A DNA stretch of 18,705 nucleotides from UBA6382 sp963631415 (GCA_963631415.1 CAVGQS010000033.1:1-18705), one strand, 5' to 3'. Positions 7,437 to 14,553 are shown, counted from the first letter of the stretch. Numbers and translations are program-made. Notes: generated by a model from the sequence alone, not told the origin.

Positions 7437-7683
7437 TGCCGTTTTTATTTATCAGTATACGAAGTATCCACTTACACATTGCGCTCACACGGTGGTCGTA
7501 GTGCTTGTGGTCGGCTTTGAGACTGGTCGGCTCTTTTTTCGTGTATTTCTCGCACGTCCAGCCGCCGTCATTGGACGGGTGTCGCTCGCAGAGAGATACA
7601 CCGCGGCTGCAGCCGATGTGAAATCCTTTGTACATGACGGCATGTTCACATGATGCGCAGCCGTAGCAAGGTTTTTGTTCCAT
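7423..7683 (-). CDS. Small Cys-rich, probable zinc-binding protein
   Basis: An 86-aa protein with six Cys in the first 44 residues (positions 6, 9, 12, 25, 32, 44; CYGCASCEH at 6-14), plus His at 14 and 35. This spacing suits a structural zinc or metal site. The C-terminal half is basic and ends in a short hydrophobic helix (CKWILRILINK). Its ATG has a strong GGAGG (7695-7691) with 7-nt spacing, unusual in this window. It ends inside the next gene by 14 nt. Cys-rich proteins of this kind are common in Bacteroides phages; the role is unknown. Confidence 0.65.
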   Translation of the reverse strand: MEQKPCYGCASCEHAVMYKGFHIGCSRGVSLCERHPSNDGGWTCEKYTKKEPTSLKADHKHYDHRVSAMCKWILRILINKNGNGHL

Positions 7684-7685
7684 GA

Positions 7686-8081
7686 TTAGTCCTCCTCTAC
7701 TTTGATTCCGAAAGGCGTACCGTCGGCAAATGTAAGCCTTTCTTTCGCGTTGATATAATCGTATTCACGTGTTCCTTTGTCTATGTAGCATCGTATGTAG
7801 TTGTCGCTTACGTAGCAGACCAAAAGATGGATTTTGCCAAACCTGTCATCTTCCAGCCACCCGAACGGCTGATGCTTCCGCATCTCCGCCCAGCACTCTT
7901 CTTGGCTATTGAATGCGCGATAGGTCGGTTCGGGCTTGACGCGCCATTCAACGTCCGTATTGAAATTGGGTTCCTCACACCCGCACCATTTTCCTCCGTT
8001 CTCGTAATAATACTGCACTTCCTTGCCCTCTGTGTATGCTTGAATGACGGGCAGCAACTGTTTTGCTTCTTCTCTTGTCAT
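7686..8081 (-). CDS. Conserved phage protein of unknown function
   Basis: The 131-aa protein begins MTREEAKQLLPVIQAYTEGK. The frame is open to 8129, but the 8081 ATG is preferred: GGAGG (8093-8089) lies 7 nt before it and it overlaps the previous stop as ATGA. The layout, an N-terminal helix, a WRVKPEPTYRAF segment, then EECWAEMRKHQPFGW and a final LTFADGTPFG, is one I recall as widespread in Bacteroides phages and prophages, always unassigned. It sits just after a gene of another common Bacteroides phage family, consistent with an accessory cluster. Confidence 0.8.
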   Translation of the reverse strand: MTREEAKQLLPVIQAYTEGKEVQYYYENGGKWCGCEEPNFNTDVEWRVKPEPTYRAFNSQEECWAEMRKHQPFGWLEDDRFGKIHLLVCYVSDNYIRCYIDKGTREYDYINAKERLTFADGTPFGIKVEED

Positions 8082-8479
8082 TTCTCGTCCTCCTTGCGTT
8101 TGAGTTCCACAATGCGTGTGTATAAGCACTCACGGTAAGTCTCCATTGCGGGTAATTGAATAAGCATAAGATTTGCTTGTTCCTTGCCTACAATCTCTGC
8201 AAGTTTAGCAACGCTTTTATTTCGTGTAATAAAGTCCCTTAGCTTGTATATCTTTTCGGACAGTTCGCTGTACTCAATCTCCATGCGGTCAAGCGGTGTC
8301 TCGGCAACTCGGTAGGCTTCATCAAACGCCTTGTCGGGAGACCATGACTTGTAGCCATCCTTGTACTCCACCTCGTAGCCATCACCAGTGTTGTCACCTA
8401 CCTTGTAGCCTTTCTCTTTTGCTTCGTCTGCGGTCATTGGCTGTGCATAGACCGTCTTTGTTCCGATGTACTTTTTCAT
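8078..8479 (-). CDS. crAss001_48-related phage protein
   Basis: This 133-aa protein appears to have two parts. Residues 1-60 (MKKYIGTKTVYAQPMTADEA to SWSPDKAFDEAYR) match the N-terminal segment I recall on many Bacteroides phage accessory proteins. Residues 61-130 (TPLDRMEIEYSELSEKIYKL, later QLPAMETYRECLYTRI) follow the pattern of the crAss001_48-related family, a helical domain of unknown function found in crAss-like and other gut phages. AGGAG (8493-8489) precedes the ATG by 9 nt. The stop overlaps the next start as ATGA. No biochemical role is known to me. Confidence 0.8.
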   Translation of the reverse strand: MKKYIGTKTVYAQPMTADEAKEKGYKVGDNTGDGYEVEYKDGYKSWSPDKAFDEAYRVAETPLDRMEIEYSELSEKIYKLRDFITRNKSVAKLAEIVGKEQANLMLIQLPAMETYRECLYTRIVELKRKEDEK

Positions 8480-8498
8480 TGTCTTTTTCTCCTATAAT

Positions 8499-8708
8499 TT
8501 AAATCTTAATGTTTGGTTCTACTTGTACTACCATGTAGTCGATTTGGCGTTGTAGACTGTCGCAGCGTTGTTCCAGTTGCTGGAGGCGTTGCTCTTGCGG
8601 TTTCTTTGCGCCATTTACCAAGACGTTTGCGAGGAGTCCCATGATAAATAGGCTCGCTGTGCATAATATTCCCAAGAGGAAGAATAAGCCAAATGACTCC
8701 TTATCCAT
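8499..8708 (-). CDS. Small single-span membrane protein with coiled-coil tail
   Basis: A 69-aa protein: one strongly hydrophobic span at about residues 6-31 (FGLFFLLGILCTASLFIMGL), then a Gln/Glu-rich helix at 36-58 (EQRLQQLEQRCDSLQRQI). The frame is open to 8924, but the ATG at 8708 has AAAGGAGG (8721-8714 on the minus strand) 5 nt before it and an 8-nt overlap with the preceding gene. The build, an anchor plus a short coiled coil, resembles small phage spanin- or holin-associated proteins, but nothing else here suggests lysis, so function is left open. Confidence 0.65.
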   Translation of the reverse strand: MDKESFGLFFLLGILCTASLFIMGLLANVLVNGAKKPQEQRLQQLEQRCDSLQRQIDYMVVQVEPNIKI

Positions 8709-8994
8709 TGTTGCCTCCTTTCGTTTGCTCGTCTTGTTCGTCGTCCCTTTCGGGGCCGTTGGTGCATCCGAATACCAGGCCGGTGGCACAGCCCCGGAGC
8801 AGGCCGGCGGCGAATACCGCCTGGTAGTGGTCATCGGTGACGTGTTTGTACTCCAGTGGGCGGTTCTGCTCTCTGCGCTCCCGCATGAAGTCATTCCATG
8901 CCGTCTTGTGAAGTTCCATTGCAATCTCTACCGCCGTGTCGGTGAGAAACTTTTCCTCCTCTGGACTAATCCAGTATTTTCTTTTTTCAATCAT
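8701..8994 (-). CDS. Unrecognised small protein with acidic tail
   Basis: A 97-aa protein, MIEKRKYWISPEEEKFLTDT to TKGGNNG. Residues 10-45 are an amphipathic helix; residues 63-79 (AAGLLRGCATGLVFGCTNG) are small, Gly-rich and mildly hydrophobic with two Cys; the last 17 residues are acidic and polar. The hydrophobic part is borderline for membrane insertion. It overlaps the next gene by 8 nt and sits 19 nt after the helicase loader. No family recognised. Confidence 0.65.
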   Translation of the reverse strand: MIEKRKYWISPEEEKFLTDTAVEIAMELHKTAWNDFMRERREQNRPLEYKHVTDDHYQAVFAAGLLRGCATGLVFGCTNGPERDDEQDEQTKGGNNG

Positions 8995-9013
8995 GTTGAT
9001 AAGATGTTAGTTG

Positions 9014-9865
9014 TTATCTTCGGCTTGTGCCGGAGAGGGGTATCACATTGTAAGTCTTGAATCTGTCGACGAGTCGTCCGTAGCCGTCGTTGCGGTTGAA
9101 GCGTCGTGCCAGGCCCTTGTCGTCGAGGTTGGTAGTGAGATGTGCGAACTTGCCGTATTGCGTCCATATCTCGTTGCGTGCGTGCAGGAACTCGTCAGTG
9201 AGCAGGCCCGTGTCCATGCCGAAGAACGTCTTGTCCTGAATGCCGATGTCATTAAGACACACATTCTGCGGGTTGCACTTGAAGCCCTTGCTCTCCTCCT
9301 CGAAGTAAGTGAAGCGGTCGAGGTTGTTGTGGATCGTGTAGTAGTTGACCATCTGCGTGACCGACAGGTTCCAGAAGAAGCGCGGGTTGCCCGTACGCCG
9401 TAGATACTCGCTGAACACCTGCATGAGGAGCGTCTTGCCCACGCCCACACCGCCCTGGATGAGCAGAGACTTGTGGAGCTTGTAGCCACGTCCCGGGAAC
9501 ACCGTCTCCGCCAGCGGGCAGTTGTTGAAGTAGTAGAGCAGGAAGCGGAGTACGTCGCGGTTGTCGTCATCGATGATGAACTTGCGCCGTTGCGGAGCCA
9601 GCACCACGCTGTTGGCGATGTGTACGATGAACGTTACGTGTGCCCTGTACACGTCAGGGTCGGAGAGGTCAGGTGCCTGCCGGCGTGTTTTCTCCGCCTC
9701 GTCGCGCCAGCGCAGAGCGGCGTCATGCAGTGAGAGCCATGTAGAGGCGTGCTCACGGTCGGTGCGGCATCTCTGCAGGACGGCAGCGTCCCAGTCAGCG
9801 TCGCCCGTAGGACGTTTGCCGTACTTCGCCAGTTCCTGGATAAGGCTTTGTGGATATGCGTTCAT
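9014..9865 (-). CDS. DnaC-like AAA+ ATPase, probable helicase loader
   Basis: The 283-aa product has a Walker A, GGVGVGKT (138-145), Walker B, VCLNDIG (202-208), a sensor-like AHLTTNLD (241-248) and a late arginine in GRLVDRF (263-269). This order and length fit DnaC/IstB-type AAA+ ATPases, which load a replicative helicase onto DNA. The N-terminal about 110 residues are helical and lineage-specific. No DnaB-type helicase or polymerase is in the window, so it probably acts on a host helicase or one encoded outside. It follows the DUF6291/DUF7833 protein by 12 nt, the usual initiator-loader pairing of phages. IstB-like transposition ATPases share the fold, but no transposase is present. Confidence 0.85.
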   Translation of the reverse strand: MNAYPQSLIQELAKYGKRPTGDADWDAAVLQRCRTDREHASTWLSLHDAALRWRDEAEKTRRQAPDLSDPDVYRAHVTFIVHIANSVVLAPQRRKFIIDDDNRDVLRFLLYYFNNCPLAETVFPGRGYKLHKSLLIQGGVGVGKTLLMQVFSEYLRRTGNPRFFWNLSVTQMVNYYTIHNNLDRFTYFEEESKGFKCNPQNVCLNDIGIQDKTFFGMDTGLLTDEFLHARNEIWTQYGKFAHLTTNLDDKGLARRFNRNDGYGRLVDRFKTYNVIPLSGTSRR

Positions 9866-9877
9866 AATAGTAATGAT

Positions 9878-10516
9878 TTAGATGTCCTGACCGCCGAAGC
9901 CCCCGTTGAACTCGTAGGAAGGCGGTGGCAGTTCGTCGTCAGCCGGTTCCGTCTTGCGCTGGCTAATTGGGTACGCCTTGCGCATCCACGAGCAGAAGTG
10001 GCGCTTCGCATCGTTGATGTTGGTGTGCGGTTTGCCGTCCCGTTCGCTCTGGTTTTGAAGTAGGAACTCCCCGAGACGCGCGTCCAGTTCGTCAGCGGTG
10101 ATGCGGAACTTCATGCAGACCGGTTCGTTCCATAGCTTGTCGTCGCGGAGATAGTCAATCTCCTGTTCGAGCGTGAGCGAATACACTGGCGCTGGAGCCT
10201 TCTGCACTTCTGCAGGTTTCTGCACTTCTGCAGGTTTCTCTACCTTTGCCGGTTTGGCTTCCGTGTTCTTTGGGCGTCCGCCGAGCTTGCCGTAGCTGGC
10301 CCCTTTTTTGCCGTTGTTCTGGCGTGTGAAGGTAGAGTCGATGTCGGCGCGCACCAGGATAAACATACCCTGTGCAAGGTCCGACAGGTTGTCCGGTTCG
10401 ATACCGTTGAGAGCATATTCCACGATGGCCACATACACCTCCACCTGCACCTCCTTCGGCATGAGCTGGAGCGCCTCGTAGAACGAGCGGCGAAAAACGA
10501 AACTGTCTCTGTTCAT
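9878..10516 (-). CDS. DUF6291/DUF7833-type protein, probable replication initiator
   Basis: A 212-aa protein in three parts. Residues about 5-80 (FYEALQLMPKEVQVEVYVAI, EYALNGIEP, then NNGKKGASYG) match the DUF6291 pattern. Residues 88-108 form a Lys-Pro-Ala-Glu linker with two exact KPAEVQ hexapeptides and a degenerate third. Residues about 112-185 (LTLEQEIDYLRDDKLWNEPV to HFCSWMRKAYP) resemble the DUF7833 domain of Bacteroidetes phage replication proteins. It sits directly upstream of the loader, like phage O/P or DnaD/DnaC pairs. The initiator role is inferred from this order. Domain names are from memory. Confidence 0.75.
   Translation of the reverse strand: MNRDSFVFRRSFYEALQLMPKEVQVEVYVAIVEYALNGIEPDNLSDLAQGMFILVRADIDSTFTRQNNGKKGASYGKLGGRPKNTEAKPAKVEKPAEVQKPAEVQKAPAPVYSLTLEQEIDYLRDDKLWNEPVCMKFRITADELDARLGEFLLQNQSERDGKPHTNINDAKRHFCSWMRKAYPISQRKTEPADDELPPPSYEFNGGFGGQDI
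10200..10253 (-). repeat. 18-bp tandem repeat inside the probable initiator gene
   Basis: On the plus strand TTCTGCACTTCTGCAGGT occurs exactly at 10200-10217 and 10218-10235, with a degenerate third unit at 10236-10253. On the coding strand this gives four evenly placed TGCAGAA elements. It encodes the KPAEVQ linker of the protein. It may be only a linker repeat, or iterons of a replication origin set inside the initiator gene. Confidence 0.75.
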
Positions 10517-10518
10517 AG

Positions 10519-10899
10519 TTATAATTCCTTAATGCGGATGCCGTGCACATGAAGCATCAGTTTCCGCTTGATGATGTATTCAGGCGTGCGGAAGCCCTTG
10601 GTATCCTCGACAACCGTCTTGCCGGTGGCCTTGTCAGTGTAAACGAAGTCCGCCACGTAATGGCAGGAGCGTTCGAGCAGTACGCGAGTGGTGCGTTCCT
10701 TAAGGTCCTTACCGCATGTGCCGTACTGTGCAGGTATCAGTTCGTAGGACACCTGCTCCCGCAGGTCGGAGATAAGTCCGGCACGCTGCATGAGGTTGAG
10801 CTGTGCAGCGCGGTAGTGCTCCTTCTTAGATGCATGAGCGCCCACCTTCTTGTTGCCGTACTTGCTCCGGACCCGGGGAATAGACGTAAGCTTAGCCAT
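10519..10899 (-). CDS. DUF1064-family PD-(D/E)XK-like nuclease
   Basis: A 126-aa protein from MAKLTSIPRV. The frame is open to 10995, but the 10899 ATG overlaps the preceding stop by 8 nt and starts at the family's usual N-terminus. Motifs: SKYGNKKVGAHASKKEHYRA (12-31), DLREQVSYELIP (45-56), and the catalytic-looking ADFVYTDK (83-90) plus VVEDTKG (96-102), the D...E-x-x-K pattern of PD-(D/E)XK enzymes. DUF1064 proteins are treated as phage endonucleases or Holliday-junction-resolvase-like; the exact substrate is not shown. Location between the initiator and the DUF4494 gene suits DNA processing during replication. Confidence 0.85.
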   Translation of the reverse strand: MAKLTSIPRVRSKYGNKKVGAHASKKEHYRAAQLNLMQRAGLISDLREQVSYELIPAQYGTCGKDLKERTTRVLLERSCHYVADFVYTDKATGKTVVEDTKGFRTPEYIIKRKLMLHVHGIRIKEL

Positions 10900-11323
10900 G
10901 GCTGTAGTATTCGACAATCTTCGTTTCGTCGAGAGTGGCAATTTCGTAGTCCATGACAGACCCGTGCATGTGGGCGGTAACCACCTTGTGCGCATCGTTG
11001 ATGTCGCTGGCGTTGACCAGGTAATACACAGTCTGCTTCTTCTCCTTGGCAGTCTTCTCGTCGATAGTGATGAAGTTCAGCTTCGCCTTGAAGAACTTGC
11101 TTCTGTCGTTGAATCCTGCAGACGGAATGACCACCTCCGTGATATTAGAGCGCTTGACAGCCATTACCTCCACCTCGCCGGCAGAGACTATTGCCGTCTC
11201 AGCAGTGGCGCGTGCCTCCGCTTCAGCGAACGACTGAGCGTCGATGATGCAAGCCTCAGCAGTTTTCTTTACCAGTCCGTTCTCCACAATGTCGTAGCGG
11301 ACGTTTACCTCGAACAACATCAT
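10892..11323 (-). CDS. DUF4494-family protein
   Basis: A 143-aa protein beginning MMLFEVNVRYDIVENGLVKK; either ATG (11323 or 11320) is possible, and the first overlaps the HU-like gene's stop by 4 nt. The pattern CIIDAQSFAEAEARATAE (25-42), then SKFFKAKLNFITIDEKTAKE (75-94), and YYLVNASDIN to SVMDYEIATLDETKIVEYY, matches the DUF4494 family as I remember it. This family is nearly confined to Bacteroidetes and their phages and has no known function. It lies between an HU-like protein and a nuclease, so a DNA-related role is likely but unproven. Confidence 0.85.
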   Translation of the reverse strand: MMLFEVNVRYDIVENGLVKKTAEACIIDAQSFAEAEARATAETAIVSAGEVEVMAVKRSNITEVVIPSAGFNDRSKFFKAKLNFITIDEKTAKEKKQTVYYLVNASDINDAHKVVTAHMHGSVMDYEIATLDETKIVEYYSHG

Positions 11324-11613
11324 AGTGCGTCCCCCCTTACTTCATTGAGTTTTGCTACAAGTTCCCGGCTGATGCGGAACTTCACCGTGCGGTGTTCCGG
11401 GATGGTGACGACAGCGCCAGTCTGCGGGTTGTGTCCCTGTCGCTTGGGAACGATGACCGGCTGGAATGTGCCGAGGCCACGGATGATGATTGGTTCATTC
11501 TTTGCGAGCTGTTCTTTGATGACGCGTATAACGCCGTCGACAGCCTGAATTGATGTCGAGAGATGCAGTTTCTCCGAAACAGCTACCTCCTTTGCAAGTT
11601 GGTTTTTTGTCAT
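11320..11613 (-). CDS. HU/IHF-family DNA-binding protein
   Basis: A 97-aa protein with the HU fold: two N-terminal helices (MTKNQLAKEVAVSEKLHLST; IQAVDGVIRVIKEQL), then IIIRGLGTFQPVIVPKRQGH and NPQTGAVVTIPEHRTVKFRI, the beta arms with the conserved Asn-Pro-x-Thr-Gly at the DNA-bending tip, and a final helix. HU-like proteins bend and compact DNA and assist replication or recombination. A phage-coded copy next to replication genes suits either. Its start has no Shine-Dalgarno; GTTAAAC occurs twice within 22 bases just upstream, one copy inside the previous gene's end. Confidence 0.92.
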   Translation of the reverse strand: MTKNQLAKEVAVSEKLHLSTSIQAVDGVIRVIKEQLAKNEPIIIRGLGTFQPVIVPKRQGHNPQTGAVVTIPEHRTVKFRISRELVAKLNEVRGDAL

Positions 11614-11625
11614 GATGTTTAACAG

Positions 11626-11859
11626 TTATGGTTTAACACTTATGTCCTTGAATCTTTCCGACGTGTAGCACTTCGACACCGGTATCTGCAGGTCGAGGAT
11701 GTCCTTGTCGGTGGCGAGGCGCCAGGAGTAGTCGACAGATATTTCCTTGTTTTCGTCGATGTAAGTCTCCCGTATTTCCACCTTCAGCGCATGGATGAAG
11801 GGGAATATCTTCACGACAGCGAAGCGCCCGGTGAGTTGTTGGTTTGTTATTTGTCGCAT
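11626..11859 (-). CDS. Small phage protein of unknown function
   Basis: A 77-aa protein, MRQITNQQLTGRFAVVKIFP to RFKDISVKP. It is predicted mainly beta with alternating hydrophobic residues (FAVVKIFPFIHALKVEIRET) and no membrane span. The upstream gap to the HNH gene is 9 nt and the downstream gap to the HU-like gene is 12 nt, so it belongs to the same leftward operon. No family recognised. If the HNH gene is a later insertion, this gene may once have followed the SNF2 helicase directly. Confidence 0.65.
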   Translation of the reverse strand: MRQITNQQLTGRFAVVKIFPFIHALKVEIRETYIDENKEISVDYSWRLATDKDILDLQIPVSKCYTSERFKDISVKP

Positions 11860-11868
11860 GGTTAGGGG

Positions 11869-12438
11869 TTAAGAATTTTTAATATATTTCCATTTGTAGC
11901 CACAGGACTGGTTGTATTTGCCTTTGCAACAGCGAGTGATATTCTCGCCTCGTATGCCCAATTGCCGAGCTGCATCGTTAATGGACTTGTATGTTTCCAA
12001 TATGTTTCCACTCTCATCAAGTTTTGCAACAGCCTTCGCAAGATGATGTTTGATGGCCAGACGGTCTCTTATGCGCTGGCAATGCTTGCCGTAATTGCAG
12101 TTCTGCTTGCCTGTACACCATTCGAGATTGTCCACAGAGTTGTTTTGTGGGTTTTCGTCCTTATGGTTTACTTGTGGCAGGTTGTCCGGATTCGGAATGA
12201 AAGTAAGAGCGACGAGGCGGTGAACCGTATAGTGCTTGTGCGTGCCACGATTACTGAGACATACACGCACGTAGCCGTCGTGAGTAAGTTCTGCCTTTAC
12301 ACTTCTTGGTTTCGGCCGAGGGGTAACGATGTGGTGGCACGTCTATTGTGCAATAGAACGTACATCTCCTTGGTCGGAAATCTCGTACAGTCCCTCGTAT
12401 TGAGGAATCGGTCTCCATTGTTGTTCCTTTTTATTCAT
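11869..12438 (-). CDS. NUMOD4-HNH-NUMOD1 homing endonuclease, broken by in-frame amber codon
   Basis: From ATG at 12438 the frame reads MNKKEQQWRPIPQYEGLYEI, the NUMOD4 start typical of phage HNH homing endonucleases, to codon 31. Codon 32 is TAG (12343-12345). The same frame then continues unbroken to TAA at 11869: a GYVRVCLSNRG strand, the HNH core (VHRLVALTFIP; VNHKDENPQNNSVDNLEWCT at about residues 90-109), and a NUMOD1 DNA-binding segment (SINDAARQLGIRGENITRCC). The ATG overlaps the SNF2 stop by 8 nt, as elsewhere in the window, which supports it as the true start. A downstream GTG at 12270 would give 133 aa lacking NUMOD4. HNH proteins nick or cut DNA to spread their own gene. As it stands this copy is probably inactive or made by readthrough or re-initiation. 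Confidence 0.8.
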
Positions 12439-13891
12439 ATTGAGGACGTAAGAATTCATTTACAAGTTCACTGAAATACATCTGGTCATTCGGAATTTCG
12501 TCATCGGTGGCCATTATCTGATTGGCGATAGATTTCTTCTTGTGTATAAGCGAGTATAGAACATTGTCTATAGTTCTTTTGCCCAACAGGTAATAACACG
12601 TCACATTGTCCTTCTGCCCGATGCGGTGAGCGCGGTCCTCGCACTGCTGGCAGTCAGCGTAGGTGTATGGCAGTTCGCAGAACGCCACGTTGGACGAAGC
12701 AGTGAGCGTGAGGCCCACGCCAGCCGCCTTGATGGAGCAGATGATGAGTTGCGCCCTGCCAGACTGGAAGGCGTCCACAGCCGCCTGCTTCTGCATCATG
12801 TTGTCGCGACCGGTGACAGACACCGCATCAGGGAACGCCTGTTTCAGTTCGTCGACAATCTCGTGCAGAGAGCAGAACAGGATGAGCGGTTTGCCGTTGG
12901 CGAGGAACGTGCGGATGAAGTCAATCGTCTGTGCCACCTTGCCTTTAGCGGACAGCGAGCGCAGTGTCATGAACTTTACCAGAGCCTCCATGCGCATCTT
13001 GCGTCTTACCTCGAAGTCAGTGCACTGGGTGTACTGGCGCAGGTATTCCGCCAGGTCAGCCTCTGCAAGTATGTATTCCTCCCGGTTGGAGATGTCGACG
13101 ATAAGGTCGACGCGCGTCTTGTCAGGCAGTTGTGTGAGCACCTTCGCCTTCTCCCGTCGTATCATGCAGCGTGCATACAGTTCCGCAGACAGCTGTTCCA
13201 GATTGCGCGGTTCGTCCTCCTCGTCGTTGCGGTTGCGAATGCCCTTGGCAATCTCCCCACCGCCATAGGTTTGGAGGAACTTCGTACGTCCGCCGAACTC
13301 CTGCAGGCGTCCCATGATGGAGAGCTGTGCGATGAGGTCAGCAGGCCGGTTGACTACCGGCGTGCCAGACAGCAGTATGCGGTACTCCTTACCCTCAGCG
13401 ATGCCACGAGCGAAGATTGTCTGTTGCGCCGACGGGTCCTTTACTCTATGGCTCTCGTCGATGATGAGAGACTTGAATAACTGAATGTCAGGAGTGAACA
13501 CCACGTCCTTCAGACGGAAGCCACCCTTGCGCCCGCCCACGATGTCCCACACGAAGTATTTGCGGAGCGATTCGTAGTTGACCACAGCCACCTGTTGCAT
13601 TCCCATGCGGAGCAGGTACGGCCATGTCGTGAGCACCGAGTTGTCGAGCACAAGCGCATGCTTGTCGGTGAACTTCTCGAACTCCCTTTGCCAGTTGATT
13701 TTGAGCGATGACGGACATATCACCAGGCAGGGGTAGGCATTGGCACAGTCGACCACACCGATGCTCTGGAGTGTCTTTCCCAGTCCCGGTTCGTCGCCGA
13801 TGAGCAGGCGGCGCCAGCGCAGACCGGCAAGAATGCCCTCCTTCTGGTAGTCGTACGGTTCGACCCGCAGGTGATGGTTGAGTTGTGTCAT
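12431..13891 (-). CDS. SNF2-family DNA helicase/translocase
   Basis: A 486-aa SF2 ATPase. Motifs in order: GDEPGLGKT (I, 32-40; canonical DEMGLGKT), CPSSLKINWQREF (Ia, 59-71), IIDESH (II, 143-148), LLSGTPVVNRP (III, 173-183), LILFCSLHEIVDEL (IV, 336-349), CSIKAAGVGLTLTA (V, 385-398) and QCEDRAHRIGQKD (VI, 416-428). These proteins translocate on double-stranded DNA and remodel protein-DNA complexes or forks; small SMARCAL1-like versions are common in phages. No extra nuclease domain is seen. It is coupled by ATGA to the exonuclease gene before it, which suggests it works with the RecT/exonuclease system, though it could serve replication-fork repair. A phage DEAD-like helicase is unlikely given the RAHRIGQ motif. 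Confidence 0.95.
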   Translation of the reverse strand: MTQLNHHLRVEPYDYQKEGILAGLRWRRLLIGDEPGLGKTLQSIGVVDCANAYPCLVICPSSLKINWQREFEKFTDKHALVLDNSVLTTWPYLLRMGMQQVAVVNYESLRKYFVWDIVGGRKGGFRLKDVVFTPDIQLFKSLIIDESHRVKDPSAQQTIFARGIAEGKEYRILLSGTPVVNRPADLIAQLSIMGRLQEFGGRTKFLQTYGGGEIAKGIRNRNDEEDEPRNLEQLSAELYARCMIRREKAKVLTQLPDKTRVDLIVDISNREEYILAEADLAEYLRQYTQCTDFEVRRKMRMEALVKFMTLRSLSAKGKVAQTIDFIRTFLANGKPLILFCSLHEIVDELKQAFPDAVSVTGRDNMMQKQAAVDAFQSGRAQLIICSIKAAGVGLTLTASSNVAFCELPYTYADCQQCEDRAHRIGQKDNVTCYYLLGKRTIDNVLYSLIHKKKSIANQIMATDDEIPNDQMYFSELVNEFLRPQYE

Positions 13892-14553
13892 AGTGAATTG
13901 AGATTGAATGCCCAGTATTGGAAGGCAAGTTCGTTGTACTTTTCGAAGCCGGCGTTGTAGGTGGCGTCGCCGCGCTCGATGAATTTCTTGAATATACGGC
14001 AGTTCTTCTTGGAGATGGCGTAGATGAAGTCACGGTCAGAGTGAGCGATGTCCATGTACCATGCCCTGGAGCGGTCCCAGTCGAAGAAGTCCAGCGCATT
14101 GTCAAATTCCGACTGCGTAGATGCGAAGGTCGTCTTCAGGTCACCGCCGAAGTTGGCGTAGGGCAACCACCAGTCCCACTTGCACCGGGTGTCGAGTGTG
14201 AAGGTGAAGCCGCCGTTGTCGAACTCCTGAGCCTTGTTGACCATGTAGCGCTGTGTCTCTGCAGTCTCCAGCACCTTTGCCAGGAACGGGTCGCGCCGTG
14301 CTTCCGCACGCAGGGCCCTCTGCATCTCCCTGGCATGAAGGAACTCTTCCTCCGTGCACTGTTCGCCGTCGACCGTCATGTGCAGGAAGTCCACGCGTGC
14401 AGGTTCCGTGATGATGGCATCGACGATGGTGCCGAAGCGGAACGCCGCCTCCTTGTCGCCGTACTGCATGTGCGGGTGGAGCAGGTTCTTCAGCTCGGTG
14501 AGGTCAGAGTTGCTGACCTCACTCCGCAGGAAGTATTCGTCAGGGTTGTTCAT
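13888..14553 (-). CDS. PD-(D/E)XK exonuclease, RecE/lambda-exo-like partner of RecT
   Basis: A 221-aa protein. The N-terminus (YFLRSEVSNSDLTELKNLLH), AAFRFGTIVDAIITEP (36-51), KWDWWLP (125-131) and GGDLKTT (136-142) form the PD-(D/E)XK exonuclease pattern, with likely catalytic Asp 127 and the Asp138-x-Lys140 pair; the later RSRAWYMDIA and DFIYAISKKN segments also recur in phage RecE-type nucleases. Such enzymes resect double-stranded ends so that RecT can anneal. It is coupled at both ends by ATGA overlaps and lies three genes downstream of RecT. Its length is typical of the compact phage form. Confidence 0.85.
   Translation of the reverse strand: MNNPDEYFLRSEVSNSDLTELKNLLHPHMQYGDKEAAFRFGTIVDAIITEPARVDFLHMTVDGEQCTEEEFLHAREMQRALRAEARRDPFLAKVLETAETQRYMVNKAQEFDNGGFTFTLDTRCKWDWWLPYANFGGDLKTTFASTQSEFDNALDFFDWDRSRAWYMDIAHSDRDFIYAISKKNCRIFKKFIERGDATYNAGFEKYNELAFQYWAFNLNSL

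Noticed and set aside
7727..7734. TACATTTG on the minus strand, matching the -7 promoter consensus upstream of the Cys-rich gene at 7683
   Set aside because: No TTG-like element lies 19-21 bp upstream and the site is inside a coding gene.
12343..12345. Reassignment of TAG to glutamine, as in some crAss-like phages
   Set aside because: Genes at 609 and 5533 end with TAG at sensible positions and no suppressor anticodon (CTA) can be read in the tRNA-like element.
12626..13480. 284-aa and overlapping plus-strand frames opposite the SNF2 gene
   Set aside because: The minus strand carries all seven helicase motifs; the plus frames are shadows with no start context or motifs.
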